A DNA stretch of 64,000 bases from Lichenibacterium minor (GCF_004137685.1 NZ_QYBB01000002.1:359875-423874), one strand, 5' to 3'; shown: positions 9,347 to 18,290, counted from the stretch's first letter. Notes: generated from the sequence alone by a model not told the origin. Numbers and translations: made by a program.

Positions 9347-9995
9347 CGTGGAACTCCCTGACCTTCTCGGCCTCGCCCTCGGCGAAATAGCGCAGCGTCG
9401 TGTAGGTGCCGTCGTGCACCTCCTTCATGGAGGCCGGCCCCGGGAAACCGATCACGTCCCAGCCGACCCGGCCGCGGTTGCCGCCGTAGATCGGGTCCGC
9501 GTAGAAGCCCTGCCGGGTGTGGGTGACGAGCAGCGGCAGGAAGTCGAGCTCGGTCTCGGTCGAGGTCTGCTGCAGCGCCGGCTCGGCCGACACGGGGCCC
9601 GCGAGGCCGGTCGACACCGTCGACGTCGTGGGGGCCGCATGCGCGTCGCCCTCGACGGCGCGCAGCACCTCGTCCTGCCGCTCGGGGTCGAGGCTCGCGA
9701 AGTCGCGAGCGCCGACACGTTCGGCGCGGGCGTCGAGGTCGCGGACGCCGTCGACGTATTTGGCGCGCATGATGTCGAGGCGCGTCTGCCACGCCTGCGC
9801 GGTGCGGCCTTCCAGCACCTCGAAGCCGGAGCCGTCGGGCTTGGCGAAGAGGTAGTCGAGGCCCGACAGGGTGCGCTCGAGGAAGTCGATGCAGCCGGCC
9901 TCGCGGGCGCCGGGCGTGTCGTCCGTCGGGATGATGCGCGCCATGGCGGCTTCGATCGTGGAGCGCTGGTGGGGGTCGAAGAACGTGTCGGACAT
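9336..9995 (-). CDS. Gluconate 2-dehydrogenase subunit 3-like protein
   Basis: A 219-residue small subunit. The C-terminal signature GFYADPIYGGNRGRVGWD is the hallmark of the family, and the N-terminal AAMARIIPTDDTPGAREAG also matches. Classic members are exported by the Tat system. This one starts MSDTFFDPHQRS and has no twin arginine or hydrophobic leader, so the complex with the coupled GMC protein is probably cytoplasmic. Residues about 125-160 form a Thr/Ser/Ala-rich insertion (TTSTVSTG and onward) before the signature. The gene begins 39 bases after the permease gene and overlaps the GMC start by 11 bases. Confidence 0.9.
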   Translation of the reverse strand: MSDTFFDPHQRSTIEAAMARIIPTDDTPGAREAGCIDFLERTLSGLDYLFAKPDGSGFEVLEGRTAQAWQTRLDIMRAKYVDGVRDLDARAERVGARDFASLDPERQDEVLRAVEGDAHAAPTTSTVSTGLAGPVSAEPALQQTSTETELDFLPLLVTHTRQGFYADPIYGGNRGRVGWDVIGFPGPASMKEVHDGTYTTLRYFAEGEAEKVREFHDGL

Positions 9996-10034
9996 GGGGG
10001 CTCCGGCTCGCGGGGGGAAAGGGTCGGGCGAGGG

Positions 10035-11003
10035 TCAACGCTTGCGGGTCTGGCTGATCGCCACCGCCACGATGATGATGGCGCCGCGCGCGATGAGCTG
10101 TTGGGAGAACTCCAGCCCCATCAGCACGAGGCCGTTGTTGATGAGGCCGATCAGCAGCGCGCCCATGATCGAGCCCACCACCGTGCCGGCGCCGCCGAAC
10201 AGGCTGGTGCCGCCCAGCACCGCCGCGGCGATGACCGACAGCTCGTCGCCTTCGCCGAACTGGAAGCGGCCCGAGTGGAGGCGGCCCGCGTAGAGCATGC
10301 CGGCCAGCGCCGCCGCGACCGACGACAGCATCAGCACCTTGAACTTGATCGCAGCCGTGTCGACGCCCGAATAGCGCGCCGAGGTTTCGTTGCCGCCCGT
10401 CGCCAGCACGCGCCGCCCGAAGGTGGTCCGCCGCAGCACCACGTGGCCGACCGCGCCGACGGCGACCATCCACAGGAGAAGGCTCGGCACGGGGCCGAGG
10501 TTGCCGCCGCCGAACACCGCCGCATAGGGCTTGTCGAGGATCGGGATCGCCGCCGTGGCGCTGATCCACATGGCGACGCCGCGCGCGATGCCCATCATGG
10601 CGAGCGTCGTCAGGAAGGACGGGATGCCGATGCCGGTGGTGAGCCAGCCGTTGACCGCGCCCACCGCCACGCCGGTGCCGAGGCCGCACAGGATGCCGCC
10701 AGCGATGCCGAGGTGATCCATGCCCATGGCGGTGGCGACCGAGGCGAGCCCCGCGACGGCGCCCACCGACAGGTCGATCTCGGCCGTGCCCAGCACGAAC
10801 GTCATGGCGACCGAGACGACCGCGATGATGGCGGTCTGCCGCACGATGTTGAGGAGGTTGTTGGGATCGAGGAAGCCCCGGCTCCCCAACGTCGCGGCGA
10901 AGATCGCGAAGATCACCACGAAGCCGATGTAGATGATGAACTCGCGCCAGTTCGAGAGCGGCGAGGGCGCCTTGCGGGCGGAAAGCGCTGCGGCGTCGGT
11001 CAT
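10035..11003 (-). CDS. Sugar ABC transporter permease, RbsC type
   Basis: A 322-residue integral membrane protein of the ribose/xylose/galactose (BPD_transp_2) group. About eight to ten hydrophobic helices are visible, with the characteristic GTAEIDLSVGAVAGL and the cytoplasmic loop RRVLATGGNETSARYSGV that docks with the ATPase. The ATG at 11003 overlaps the ATPase stop by four bases. It forms the channel of the importer with the RbsA-type ATPase and RbsB-type binding protein upstream; the same transcript then continues into the oxidative enzymes. Confidence 0.94.
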   Translation of the reverse strand: MTDAAALSARKAPSPLSNWREFIIYIGFVVIFAIFAATLGSRGFLDPNNLLNIVRQTAIIAVVSVAMTFVLGTAEIDLSVGAVAGLASVATAMGMDHLGIAGGILCGLGTGVAVGAVNGWLTTGIGIPSFLTTLAMMGIARGVAMWISATAAIPILDKPYAAVFGGGNLGPVPSLLLWMVAVGAVGHVVLRRTTFGRRVLATGGNETSARYSGVDTAAIKFKVLMLSSVAAALAGMLYAGRLHSGRFQFGEGDELSVIAAAVLGGTSLFGGAGTVVGSIMGALLIGLINNGLVLMGLEFSQQLIARGAIIIVAVAISQTRKR

Positions 11004-12562
11004 CGGGCGGGCCCTCCCCGGGCTTCCTGCATGGCTTGGTTGAGTTTCTGTTCGGCGTGCTGGAGGGCGTCGACCGACTCGGGATTCCCGGGGTCGTCGA
11101 GGTCGTGGCGGGCGATGTCGCGCACCACCCGCCCGTCCGACATCACCAGGATCCGGTCGCAGGCGGCGAGCAGTTCCTGCAGTTCGGACGACAGGACCAG
11201 GACGGCCTTGCCGTCGCGGGCGAGGTCGCGGATCAGCGTCACGATCTCGGACTTCGAGCCGATGTCGATCCCGGCCGTGGGCTCGTCGAGGATCAGCACG
11301 TCGGGCTCGGTGGCGAGCCACTTGGCAATGACGACCTTCTGGGCGTTGCCGCCCGACAGCGTCCTGACCGCGGCGCCGCGCGAGTCCGTCTTGATGCGCA
11401 GCCGCTTGATCGCCGCCTCGGCGAGCGCCGCCACCCGGCGAGGATCGACGAAGCCGCCCTTCGACACCGCGGCGAGGTTCGGCAGGGCGACGTTGCTTTC
11501 GACCGAGTGGAAGGCCACGAAGCCTTGGCGGGCGCGGTCCTCCGGCACCAGCGCGATGCCGGCCCGGATCGCGTCGCGCGGGCTCGCGATCGACACCGGC
11601 TCGCCCTTGACCCGGATCTCGCCCGCGGCCGCCGGCTGCACGCCGCAGAGCAGCCGCGCCAGCGACGACCGCCCGGAGCCCAGCAGCCCCGCCACGCCGA
11701 CGACCTCGCCGCGGCGCAGCGTGATGTCGACGTCGCGCGGCTTCACCTGGCCCGACAGTCCCCTGGCTTCGAGCAGCACGTCGCCGATCGCGGCCGTGCC
11801 CCGCGCCACGTCGGAGAAGCCGCGCGAGCGACGGCCGATGATGGCGGCGATCATGCTGTCGAGCGTGAAGTCGGCGAGCGGCGCCGTGACGACGTGCTTG
11901 CCGTCGCGCAGCACGGTGGCGCGGTCGGCGATGCGGAAGATCTCGTCCATGCGATGCGACACGTAGACCACCGCGACGCCCCGCGAGCGGAGCTGGCGCA
12001 CGTAGTCGAACAAGCGCTCGACCTCGTTGGCGGAGAGCGCCGTCGTCGGCTCGTCGAGCACCAGCACCTTGCAGGGCTGGGACGTCGCCTTGACGATCTC
12101 GGTGAGCTGGCGGTGGCCGGCGGGGATGTCGGCGACGCGCCGGGTCGGGTCGATGGCGACCCCCATGGCGGCGAACAGCCTGCGGCTTTCGGCGATGGCG
12201 GCCCGGTCGTCGATCAGGGCGCCGCGCTTGATCTCGCGGTCGAGGAAGACGTTCTGGGCGACGGTGAGCGTCGGCACCAGGCTCATCTCCTGAAACGCCA
12301 TGGAAACGCCCGCGGCGCGCGCGGCCTCGGCCGTGAAGGTCGTGAGCGGCGTCCCGCCGATCGCGACGGTGCCCGACGTCGGCGGCTGAACGCCGCGCAG
12401 GATCTTCAGGATTGTGGACTTGCCGGCGCCGTTCTCGCCGAGCAGCGCGTGGACCTCGCCGGGCCGCACGTCGAGGCTGACGCCATCGAGGGCGCGCACG
12501 CCGCCGAAGTGCTTCGACACGTCGGTCATGCGGACGGCATCGGGGAAGGCTGTCGCGGTCAT
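11000..12562 (-). CDS. Sugar ABC transporter ATP-binding protein, RbsA type (two tandem ATPase domains)
   Basis: A 520-residue fusion of two nucleotide-binding domains. Domain one has Walker A GENGAGKST (42-50), a variant signature IPAGHRQ and Walker B VLVLDEP. Domain two has the usual degenerate Walker A GLLGSGRSS with canonical LSGGNAQK and VLILDEPTAGID. This asymmetry is normal for RbsA/XylG/MglA proteins. The ATG at 12562 is preferred because GAGG lies eight bases upstream; a start at 12586 would lie inside the hairpin-bearing spacer region. It is separated from the binding-protein gene by a strong hairpin, which probably lowers its expression relative to that gene. Confidence 0.94.
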   Translation of the reverse strand: MTATAFPDAVRMTDVSKHFGGVRALDGVSLDVRPGEVHALLGENGAGKSTILKILRGVQPPTSGTVAIGGTPLTTFTAEAARAAGVSMAFQEMSLVPTLTVAQNVFLDREIKRGALIDDRAAIAESRRLFAAMGVAIDPTRRVADIPAGHRQLTEIVKATSQPCKVLVLDEPTTALSANEVERLFDYVRQLRSRGVAVVYVSHRMDEIFRIADRATVLRDGKHVVTAPLADFTLDSMIAAIIGRRSRGFSDVARGTAAIGDVLLEARGLSGQVKPRDVDITLRRGEVVGVAGLLGSGRSSLARLLCGVQPAAAGEIRVKGEPVSIASPRDAIRAGIALVPEDRARQGFVAFHSVESNVALPNLAAVSKGGFVDPRRVAALAEAAIKRLRIKTDSRGAAVRTLSGGNAQKVVIAKWLATEPDVLILDEPTAGIDIGSKSEIVTLIRDLARDGKAVLVLSSELQELLAACDRILVMSDGRVVRDIARHDLDDPGNPESVDALQHAEQKLNQAMQEARGGPAR

Positions 12563-12591
12563 CGGGACACCTCGGGCTGGGGACACGACCG

Positions 12592-12626
12592 GCCGGCCCT
12601 TCTCCCGCAGGAGGAGAAGGGCCGGC
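12592..12626 (-). promoter_or_regulatory. Intercistronic hairpin between binding-protein and ATPase genes
   Basis: A perfect 14-bp stem (12592-12605 with 12613-12626) and 7-base loop. It lies seven bases after the binding-protein stop and 30 bases before the ATPase start. No U-run follows. Known precedent in periplasmic binding-protein operons is an mRNA-stabilising or partial-terminator hairpin that keeps the binding protein in excess over membrane subunits. The same arrangement recurs in the second sugar operon of this window. Confidence 0.7.
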
Positions 12627-12632
12627 GCCGCC

Positions 12633-13751
12633 TCACATGCTCTTCTTGATCTTCGCCGTGACGGGCTGGTGGTAGACCTGGCTCCAGGCCTCGGCGAGGT
12701 TGGCCTTGGTCACCGGCAGGGCCGGCAGCGCCACGTAGGCGGGCGCCGCCTTGCCCAGCAGCCCGTAGCCGGCCAGCATCGCTTCCGTGACGCCCTGGTC
12801 GTAGGGGCGCTGGGCCGACAGGCCCTTGATCACCCCGTCCGACGCCATGGCGATGGCGACGTTCTCGCCGAGGTCGCAGTTGGTGACGATCAGGTCGTCG
12901 CGGCCGTTGGTCGAGGCCGCCGCGACCACGCCTTCCGCCGGCACGTCCCACACCGCCCAGATGCCCTTGATGGAGCGATGGCTCACCAGCATGGCGCCGG
13001 CGGCCTTCTCGGCGTCGCCCGCGAAATCGGGCCCGCCGATGCCCTGCTCGGCGACGACGTGGATGTCGGGGAAATAGTCGGCGAGGGTCTTCTTCACGGC
13101 GTCGTAGCGCTGCTTCGTCACGAAGAAGTCGGCCGCGTGGTAGACGAGGCCGACATCGCCCTTGCCGCCCATCGCCTGGCCGAGCAGCAGCGCGGAAGCG
13201 ACGCCGTTGCCGTAGTTGTCGGCCGACACGACGCTGACGTAGTCCACCCCGGCCGTCATGCCCTTCGGCACGTTGTCCATGAAGACGAGCTTCACGCCGG
13301 CTGCGGCGGCCGCCTTGTATTCGGTGGCGGTGGCGGTGGGATCGCTCGGGATCGACACGATGATGTCGGGCTTCTGCGCCAGCACGGTCTCGATGTCGCT
13401 GACCTGCTTGTCGGGCTTGAAGCCCGCGTCGGTGACGGCGATCACGTCGACGCCCATCTTGCCGAACTCGGCCTTGAGGCCCTGGATCTGCGCCTGAGAC
13501 CAGTCGTTGCCGGCGTAGTGCATCACGATGGCGGCCTTGGCGTGCTTGCCCTTGATCGTGGCGAGTTCGCCGTCGGTGAGCGAGACCGCCGAGGCCGGCT
13601 CCGGCTTCTCGCCGTTGGGCCCGAGGCTCATCACGTGATCGCCGACGGCCTTGAGAGCCGCGGCCGCGTCGGCGGCCCGGGCCGAGCCGGACGCCGAGAA
13701 GGCCAGCCCGAGCCCGAGCGCGGTGGTGGCGAGAAGCCGGTGAAGGCGCAT
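12633..13751 (-). CDS. Sugar ABC transporter substrate-binding protein, RbsB type
   Basis: A 372-residue periplasmic-binding protein. Residues 1-26 are a Sec signal peptide (Arg-rich start, LLATTALGLGLAFSASG core, cleavage after ARA). The mature part is a peripla_BP_4 fold with IVSIPSDPTATA, LVFMDNVPKGM and IWAVWDVPAEG, typical of the ribose/xylose/rhamnose-binding group. GGAGGAAACGC precedes the ATG at 13751. It is the second gene of the operon after an isomerase and delivers the substrate to the RbsA/RbsC pair downstream. The ligand is not deducible; the operon suggests a sugar or glycoside that is then oxidised in the cytoplasm. Confidence 0.94.
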   Translation of the reverse strand: MRLHRLLATTALGLGLAFSASGSARAADAAAALKAVGDHVMSLGPNGEKPEPASAVSLTDGELATIKGKHAKAAIVMHYAGNDWSQAQIQGLKAEFGKMGVDVIAVTDAGFKPDKQVSDIETVLAQKPDIIVSIPSDPTATATEYKAAAAAGVKLVFMDNVPKGMTAGVDYVSVVSADNYGNGVASALLLGQAMGGKGDVGLVYHAADFFVTKQRYDAVKKTLADYFPDIHVVAEQGIGGPDFAGDAEKAAGAMLVSHRSIKGIWAVWDVPAEGVVAAASTNGRDDLIVTNCDLGENVAIAMASDGVIKGLSAQRPYDQGVTEAMLAGYGLLGKAAPAYVALPALPVTKANLAEAWSQVYHQPVTAKIKKSM

Positions 13752-13777
13752 GCGTTTCCTCCCGATGTGACGTTGGT

Positions 13778-14620
13778 TCAGCGGCTTCGGAGCGCCGCCA
13801 TCTCGCGTTCGACGAAGGCCCGGCTTTGCCGGGCGCCGTCCGCCGGGTCGGGCCAGGCATCGAGCTCGTTGCAGATCCAGCCGGCGTAGCCGATGTCGCC
13901 GAGCGCCCGGATCACCGCGGCATTGTCGCAATCGCCGGTCCCCACCGGCGTGAAGGCGAAGGGCTCGCGCCGCCATCCCTTGAGGTGGACGTAGGAGATG
14001 CGGTCGGCGTGCTCGCGCACCATGGCGGCGGGGTCGCCGCCGGCGGCGGCGAGATGCGCCGTGTCGGGGCAGAAGCCGATGCCGGTGCGGGCGAAGATCC
14101 GGCGCGCCTCCTCGGGCGTCTCGACGATCGTCGACAGGTGCGGGTGGTAATGGGCGGCGAGGCCCCGCGCCCGGGCGATCTCGACCACGCGGTCGAGGCC
14201 GGCCGCCAGGGCATCGTAGTCGGCGTCGCGGGTGCCGTCGAAGCGTCGGGCGCCACCGCCCACCACGAGGTGTTCGGCGCCCAGCGCCCGGGCCGCGTCG
14301 GCGGCGCGGGCGATGCGGTGCAACTCTTCGGGGAGCACGTCGGGGAAGACGAAGTTGGCGCCGCTGTAGACGGCGACGAGCGACAGCCCGGTGTCCCCCA
14401 GGGTCCGCCGCAGGCTCGCGAAGCCGTCGGCCTCGCCGTCGAGCACGTTGCCGTCGAACAGCTCGATGCCATCGTAGCCGGCCTCGGCGATGTCGCGCGC
14501 CGCGCGGTCCATGTCGCCGAAGGTCCGGTAGCCGAGGCGGGAGATCGACGTCACCCCGACGGCGTCTCCGCCGAGAGGCCCCCAACAATTGGCGTGATAG
14601 GCGAGCTTCCAACGCGCCAT
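13778..14620 (-). CDS. Sugar phosphate isomerase/epimerase, first gene of the operon
   Basis: A 280-residue TIM-barrel member of the xylose isomerase-like superfamily. Metal and substrate segments are visible in order: GIELFDGN, YHPHLST, CPDTAHLA, YVHLKGW and ICNELDAW. It is about half-way between IolE/IolH-like and hydroxypyruvate isomerase-like lengths. It opens the minus-strand operon (26 bases before the binding-protein start) and faces the LacI regulator across a 181-base control region containing two dyads, so it is the gene most directly under LacI control. Probable role: isomerisation, epimerisation or aglycone elimination of the oxidised sugar; the exact reaction is unknown. Confidence 0.9.
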   Translation of the reverse strand: MARWKLAYHANCWGPLGGDAVGVTSISRLGYRTFGDMDRAARDIAEAGYDGIELFDGNVLDGEADGFASLRRTLGDTGLSLVAVYSGANFVFPDVLPEELHRIARAADAARALGAEHLVVGGGARRFDGTRDADYDALAAGLDRVVEIARARGLAAHYHPHLSTIVETPEEARRIFARTGIGFCPDTAHLAAAGGDPAAMVREHADRISYVHLKGWRREPFAFTPVGTGDCDNAAVIRALGDIGYAGWICNELDAWPDPADGARQSRAFVEREMAALRSR

Positions 14621-14696
14621 GGCGTGTCCTCCCCGAGGCCGCGTGGGTTGCGGTTTTTTTCGTCCGGACTTCTGTCCGGTTGCCGTGATCGCCTTA

Positions 14697-14710
14697 TGAA
14701 ACCGGTTTCA
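14697..14710. promoter_or_regulatory. LacI-family operator O1, perfect palindrome
   Basis: TGAAACCGGTTTCA is a perfect 14-bp dyad with a central CG step, the standard form of a LacI/GalR-family site. It lies in the divergent region between the isomerase operon (start 14620) and the LacI gene (start 14802). A second copy lies 33 bp away centre to centre, about three helical turns, which suits cooperative binding on one face of the helix. Confidence 0.8.
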
Positions 14711-14729
14711 TCAGGCGTCAACGACTAAA

Positions 14730-14743
14730 TGAAACCGATTCCA
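14730..14743. promoter_or_regulatory. LacI-family operator O2, imperfect palindrome
   Basis: TGAAACCGATTCCA repeats the left half of O1 exactly and matches the right half at five of seven positions. It is nearer the LacI gene and could mediate autoregulation or cooperative occupancy with O1. Confidence 0.65.
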
Positions 14744-14801
14744 TCTTTTCTCGTTTCGCATCACGACGCGCGCTAGGATGCGGCCACCAGGGAGGGACGG
14801 C

Positions 14802-15827
14802 ATGCGGGAGAAGAAAGGTCCGGCCACGATGCGCGACGTCGCCGAACGTGCCGGCGTGGCGCTCACCACGGTCAGCAGAGCTTTTTCGGATCCCGACAAG
14901 CTTTCGCCCGCCACGCTGCGGCGCATCGCCGACGCCAGCGCCGAGCTGCACTACACGGTGAACCTCAGCGCACGCTCGCTGCGGAAGCGGTCGGCCGGCA
15001 TGCTGCTGGTGCTGCTGCCCGACATCGGCAACCCGTTCTTCTCGCTCGTGCTGAAGGGCATCGAGGAGGGCGCGCGCGAGGGCGGGCGCGTGTTGCTGAT
15101 CGGCGACACCGGCTCGGACGCGACGCTGGCCGACGCCTACGCCGGGCAGCTCGATGCCGGCACGGTCGACGGGATGATCCTGATCGACGGCAGGTTGCCC
15201 TTCGCGCCGAACTCGCCCGCGCGGGCTCGCCTCCTGCGGGCTCCGGTGGTGGCGCTGAGCGAGCGCGTCGACGACCCCTCGATCCCCTTCGTCGGCATCG
15301 ACAACCGGGCCGCGGGGCGCGAGGTCGCGCATTTCCTCGCCGACCTCGGCCACCGGCGGCTCGCCCACATCGCCGGCCCGCCGGGCAACGGCCTGACGGC
15401 GTTGCGGGCGCAGGGCTTCGCCGAGGGCGCGCGAGAGCGCGGCTGCGACGTGGTGGGCGTGGCCGAGGGCGACTGGTCGATCGACTCCGGCCAGGCCGCG
15501 GCGGCGGCCATCCTGTCTTGGCCGCAGCGCCCCACCGCGGTCTTCGCCGCCAACGACGAGATGGCGATCGGGGCCATCCACGCCTTCGCGGCCGCGGGCG
15601 TGTCGGTGCCGGGCGGGATGTCGGTGGTGGGCTTCGACGACATCGACTTCGCGGCGGTGGTGTCGCCGGCGCTCACCACCGTCCGCCAGCCCCGCTTCGC
15701 CATGGGACGGGCTGCCGTCGACACCGTCACGGCGCGCATCGAGGGCCGGACGTCGGCCGAGCGGGTGCGGATCCTGCCCTTTCAGCGGGTGGTCCGCGCC
15801 AGTGCCGGTCCACCGAGCCGCGGGTAG
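14802..15827 (+). CDS. LacI family transcriptional regulator
   Basis: A 341-residue repressor. The helix-turn-helix is at the N-terminus (TMRDVAERAGVALTTVSRAF) followed by the hinge region LSARSLRKRSAGMLL. The remainder is a periplasmic-binding-protein-like effector domain with IPFVGIDNRAAGREVAHF and VVGFDDIDFAAV. The ATG at 14802 is chosen over one at 14778 because AGGGAGGGACGGC directly precedes it and the HTH then starts at the usual place. It diverges from the isomerase-RbsBAC-dehydrogenase operon, and the two TGAAACC dyads between them are its likely binding sites. The inducer is probably the imported sugar or its first product. Confidence 0.93.
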   Translation: MREKKGPATMRDVAERAGVALTTVSRAFSDPDKLSPATLRRIADASAELHYTVNLSARSLRKRSAGMLLVLLPDIGNPFFSLVLKGIEEGAREGGRVLLIGDTGSDATLADAYAGQLDAGTVDGMILIDGRLPFAPNSPARARLLRAPVVALSERVDDPSIPFVGIDNRAAGREVAHFLADLGHRRLAHIAGPPGNGLTALRAQGFAEGARERGCDVVGVAEGDWSIDSGQAAAAAILSWPQRPTAVFAANDEMAIGAIHAFAAAGVSVPGGMSVVGFDDIDFAAVVSPALTTVRQPRFAMGRAAVDTVTARIEGRTSAERVRILPFQRVVRASAGPPSRG

Positions 15828-16026
15828 GCGGCGGCGGGGACGGGCCGATCGCGCCGGGCGACGCCGGTCATCGCTCGGATGACGTCCGCCTCCGCGGCCG
15901 GCCTTCGCCCGGCATCGTTGAGCGGGGCGGGCCGACGCCGGATGGGGTGACGGCCTTAAACCGACGTTCATCGAGCTCGTCCATCCTCCGTCCCGTACAA
16001 TCGAGCGGATCGCGAAAGGCAAGCTG

Positions 16027-17331
16027 GTGCGACCGATCCTGCCGTCACTGCGCCATGCTCCGTCGACTCTGACCCTGATCCTGTTGCTGGAGATCGTGAA
16101 GTCGGACCTGTTCCGCCCGGTTGACGGTCAAAGCGTCGAGGTCACCATCGGCCCCCGCCAAACGGTCGAGATCGGCGTGATCGGCCTCTGCTTCCTGGCG
16201 CAAGGCGCCCGGTGGCGACGGATCGTCCAGGCGAGCCGGGGCCTTCCGCCCTCCGCCATCGGCGCCGTAGCGATCTATTTCGCCACGATCGGGATCTCGA
16301 TCCTGACGTCGCTCAACCCCGGGCTCAGCCTGATCCGGGCGGCCGAATGCTTCTCCTACGTGTCGGTCGCCCTCGTCTGGGGCGCCAATATCGCGGCGGC
16401 CCGGCGCGACGCCTTCATGCCGACGCTTCAGGAGGCTCTTCTGACGCTGTGCCGCTTTCTCATCGGGCTGCAGGTCTGCGTCGCCCTGGTGCATGCCCGG
16501 GACGCGAGCGTCTTCGACCAGCTAAAATCGAATTCCTACAGCATCGTCTGCGCGGCCCTCTTCGCCCTCACGCTCGCCACGCGCGGGCTGGGCCCCCGCC
16601 GCGGGCTCGGCACGGCGGTGCTGGGCCTCGTGCTGTTCCAATCGCTCACCTCGGTGCTGGCGTCCCTCGCCGTTCTCGCCTGGTTGGCCTTGGAGGGCGC
16701 GATTCTGAAACGCCACGCTGTTTTCCTGCGCGCCCGCGCGCTGCTCGGGGCCGGCCTCGTCGTATTCGCGATGGCGGCCTACCCGGCCGCGGTCGGTGCC
16801 GTCGAAGGCGTCGGCCAACTCATGGGCCGCGACGCCAAGTCGATCACCAACCTCACGGGCCGCGCCGAACTCTGGGGCAACCTGATCCAGCAGATCTCCG
16901 CCGACCCCGGCAGGTTCGCCCTCGGGCTCGGCTACGGCGTCGGCGAGCGCGTCTATGTCCAGAAGTTCAACGAGGACTACAAGCGCGACATGGCCTCGAT
17001 CGGCATCGTCGACGTTACAATCCACAGCCACTCGCACAATGTCCTGCTGTCAGCCATCATCAACATCGGTTTTCTCGGCGCTGTCGCGATTTTCGGGCTG
17101 TACTTCGTCCCACTGCTGCTGCCCCCGATCCGTTCGCCGGTGGACGCCAGGGCGGCCTTCGTCCTGTTCCTGGTGGCCGCCGTGCAGGCCATCTCGACGA
17201 ACCTGTTCGCCGCCAACGACCTGCTCAGCCTCGCCTACGTCGTGTCGATCGCGGTGCCTCGCCGCCCGCGGGACATGCCGCGCTGGCGACACGTGCAGGC
17301 GATGCGGGGACCTCCCGTCGATCGCCTATAG
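16027..17331 (+). CDS. O-antigen ligase/polymerase-like membrane protein
   Basis: A 434-residue polytopic inner-membrane protein with about ten hydrophobic helices. The Wzy_C/O-antigen ligase signature is present: NLTGRAELWGNL, followed by a large polar loop and then HSHNVLLSAIINIGFLG, whose histidine is a conserved catalytic candidate. The family polymerises or transfers undecaprenyl-linked glycans at the periplasmic face. The start is a GTG with AAAGG upstream; the 200 bases before it hold no gene. It opens a polysaccharide locus followed by a deacetylase and glycosyltransferase on the same strand. Whether it acts as polymerase (Wzy) or ligase (WaaL) cannot be told from sequence alone. Confidence 0.85.
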   Translation: MRPILPSLRHAPSTLTLILLLEIVKSDLFRPVDGQSVEVTIGPRQTVEIGVIGLCFLAQGARWRRIVQASRGLPPSAIGAVAIYFATIGISILTSLNPGLSLIRAAECFSYVSVALVWGANIAAARRDAFMPTLQEALLTLCRFLIGLQVCVALVHARDASVFDQLKSNSYSIVCAALFALTLATRGLGPRRGLGTAVLGLVLFQSLTSVLASLAVLAWLALEGAILKRHAVFLRARALLGAGLVVFAMAAYPAAVGAVEGVGQLMGRDAKSITNLTGRAELWGNLIQQISADPGRFALGLGYGVGERVYVQKFNEDYKRDMASIGIVDVTIHSHSHNVLLSAIINIGFLGAVAIFGLYFVPLLLPPIRSPVDARAAFVLFLVAAVQAISTNLFAANDLLSLAYVVSIAVPRRPRDMPRWRHVQAMRGPPVDRL

Positions 17332-17510
17332 AGCGGCACGACGCAGGAACCACCACGGGTGAACGGCGCGCGGGACCGTGCCCATGCGTCATCGATATGT
17401 GGCAGAACAAGTCTCACGCGATGCCGTAATGATGCGGTGTTAACATTCTGCAGGAAGAATGGGCCGAAGCGCGGCGCGGGGTCCGTCGCACAGATTCGCC
17501 TCGGACCGCC

Positions 17511-18290
17511 ATGGCCAGTGCCCTGAAATCCCTGATCCTCGACAGGCCCGCGATCAGGGGGGCGGTCCTGCGCGCCGTCAGCCTCGTGAGATCGCTCGAT
17601 CGCGCCGGGCCCGGCCTTTACACGCTCCTGTATCACCGGATCCCGGCCGCCCGCCAGGACCGGTTCGACGCCCAGCTCGCCTTCTTCCGGCGCTTCGGCC
17701 GCTTCGTCGCCGCCGACGAGGCCGCCGACGCCGTCCGCAGCGGTTGGACGGGGCGGGACCGGGCTTTCCTGGTCAGCTTCGACGACGGCTATGCCGACAG
17801 CGTCGACGTCGCCCTGCCGGTGCTGCGCGCCCACGGGATCCCGGCCATCCAGTTCCTGGTCAGCGATTGGCTCGACGCCCCGCCCGCCTCGGCCGACCGG
17901 CGCGACGGCTACATGACTCCCCGGGACGTCGGCATTTGGGCGGCGGCCGGCATGGACGTCGGGTCGCATTCGGCGTCGCACCCCCGCTTCTCGCGACTGA
18001 GCGAGGCCGAAGCGCGGTCCGAGTTCGAGCGCTCCCGCGACGCGCTCGGCCGGCTGACGGGCGGGCCTGTGCGCCACTTCGCCTGCCCCTGGGGGGTCGC
18101 CGCTGCCGACTTCAGCCCCGATCGCGATCCGGGCCTGGCGCGGGCATGCGGCTACGAAACCTTCTACACCACCCGGCGCGGGCGCGCGGTCGGCCCGTCC
18201 GACCTGTTCGGGATGCCGCGACACGTGGTGGAGCCCGATTGGGCGCTGCACGAGGTGCATGCGCGGGTGGGAGGCTGGCGGCGTGATTGA
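17511..18290 (+). CDS. Polysaccharide deacetylase family protein (NodB domain)
   Basis: A 259-residue carbohydrate esterase family 4-like enzyme. Motif 1 is SFDDGYAD (Asp91, Asp92) and motif 2 is HSASH (His153, His157), which bind the divalent metal; FACPWG is a divergent motif 3. No clear signal peptide or membrane anchor is visible, so it may act in the cytoplasm on lipid-linked or nucleotide precursors, or be exported in another way. Its stop overlaps the next gene by eight bases. Expected reaction is removal of N- or O-acetyl groups from a polysaccharide unit. Confidence 0.88.
   Translation: MASALKSLILDRPAIRGAVLRAVSLVRSLDRAGPGLYTLLYHRIPAARQDRFDAQLAFFRRFGRFVAADEAADAVRSGWTGRDRAFLVSFDDGYADSVDVALPVLRAHGIPAIQFLVSDWLDAPPASADRRDGYMTPRDVGIWAAAGMDVGSHSASHPRFSRLSEAEARSEFERSRDALGRLTGGPVRHFACPWGVAAADFSPDRDPGLARACGYETFYTTRRGRAVGPSDLFGMPRHVVEPDWALHEVHARVGGWRRD

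Noticed and set aside
14651..14679. Short CCGGAC-TTCT-GTCCGG hairpin beside a run of seven T
   Set aside because: The T-run is upstream of the stem when read on the plus strand and reads as A on the minus strand, so it is not an intrinsic terminator in either direction.
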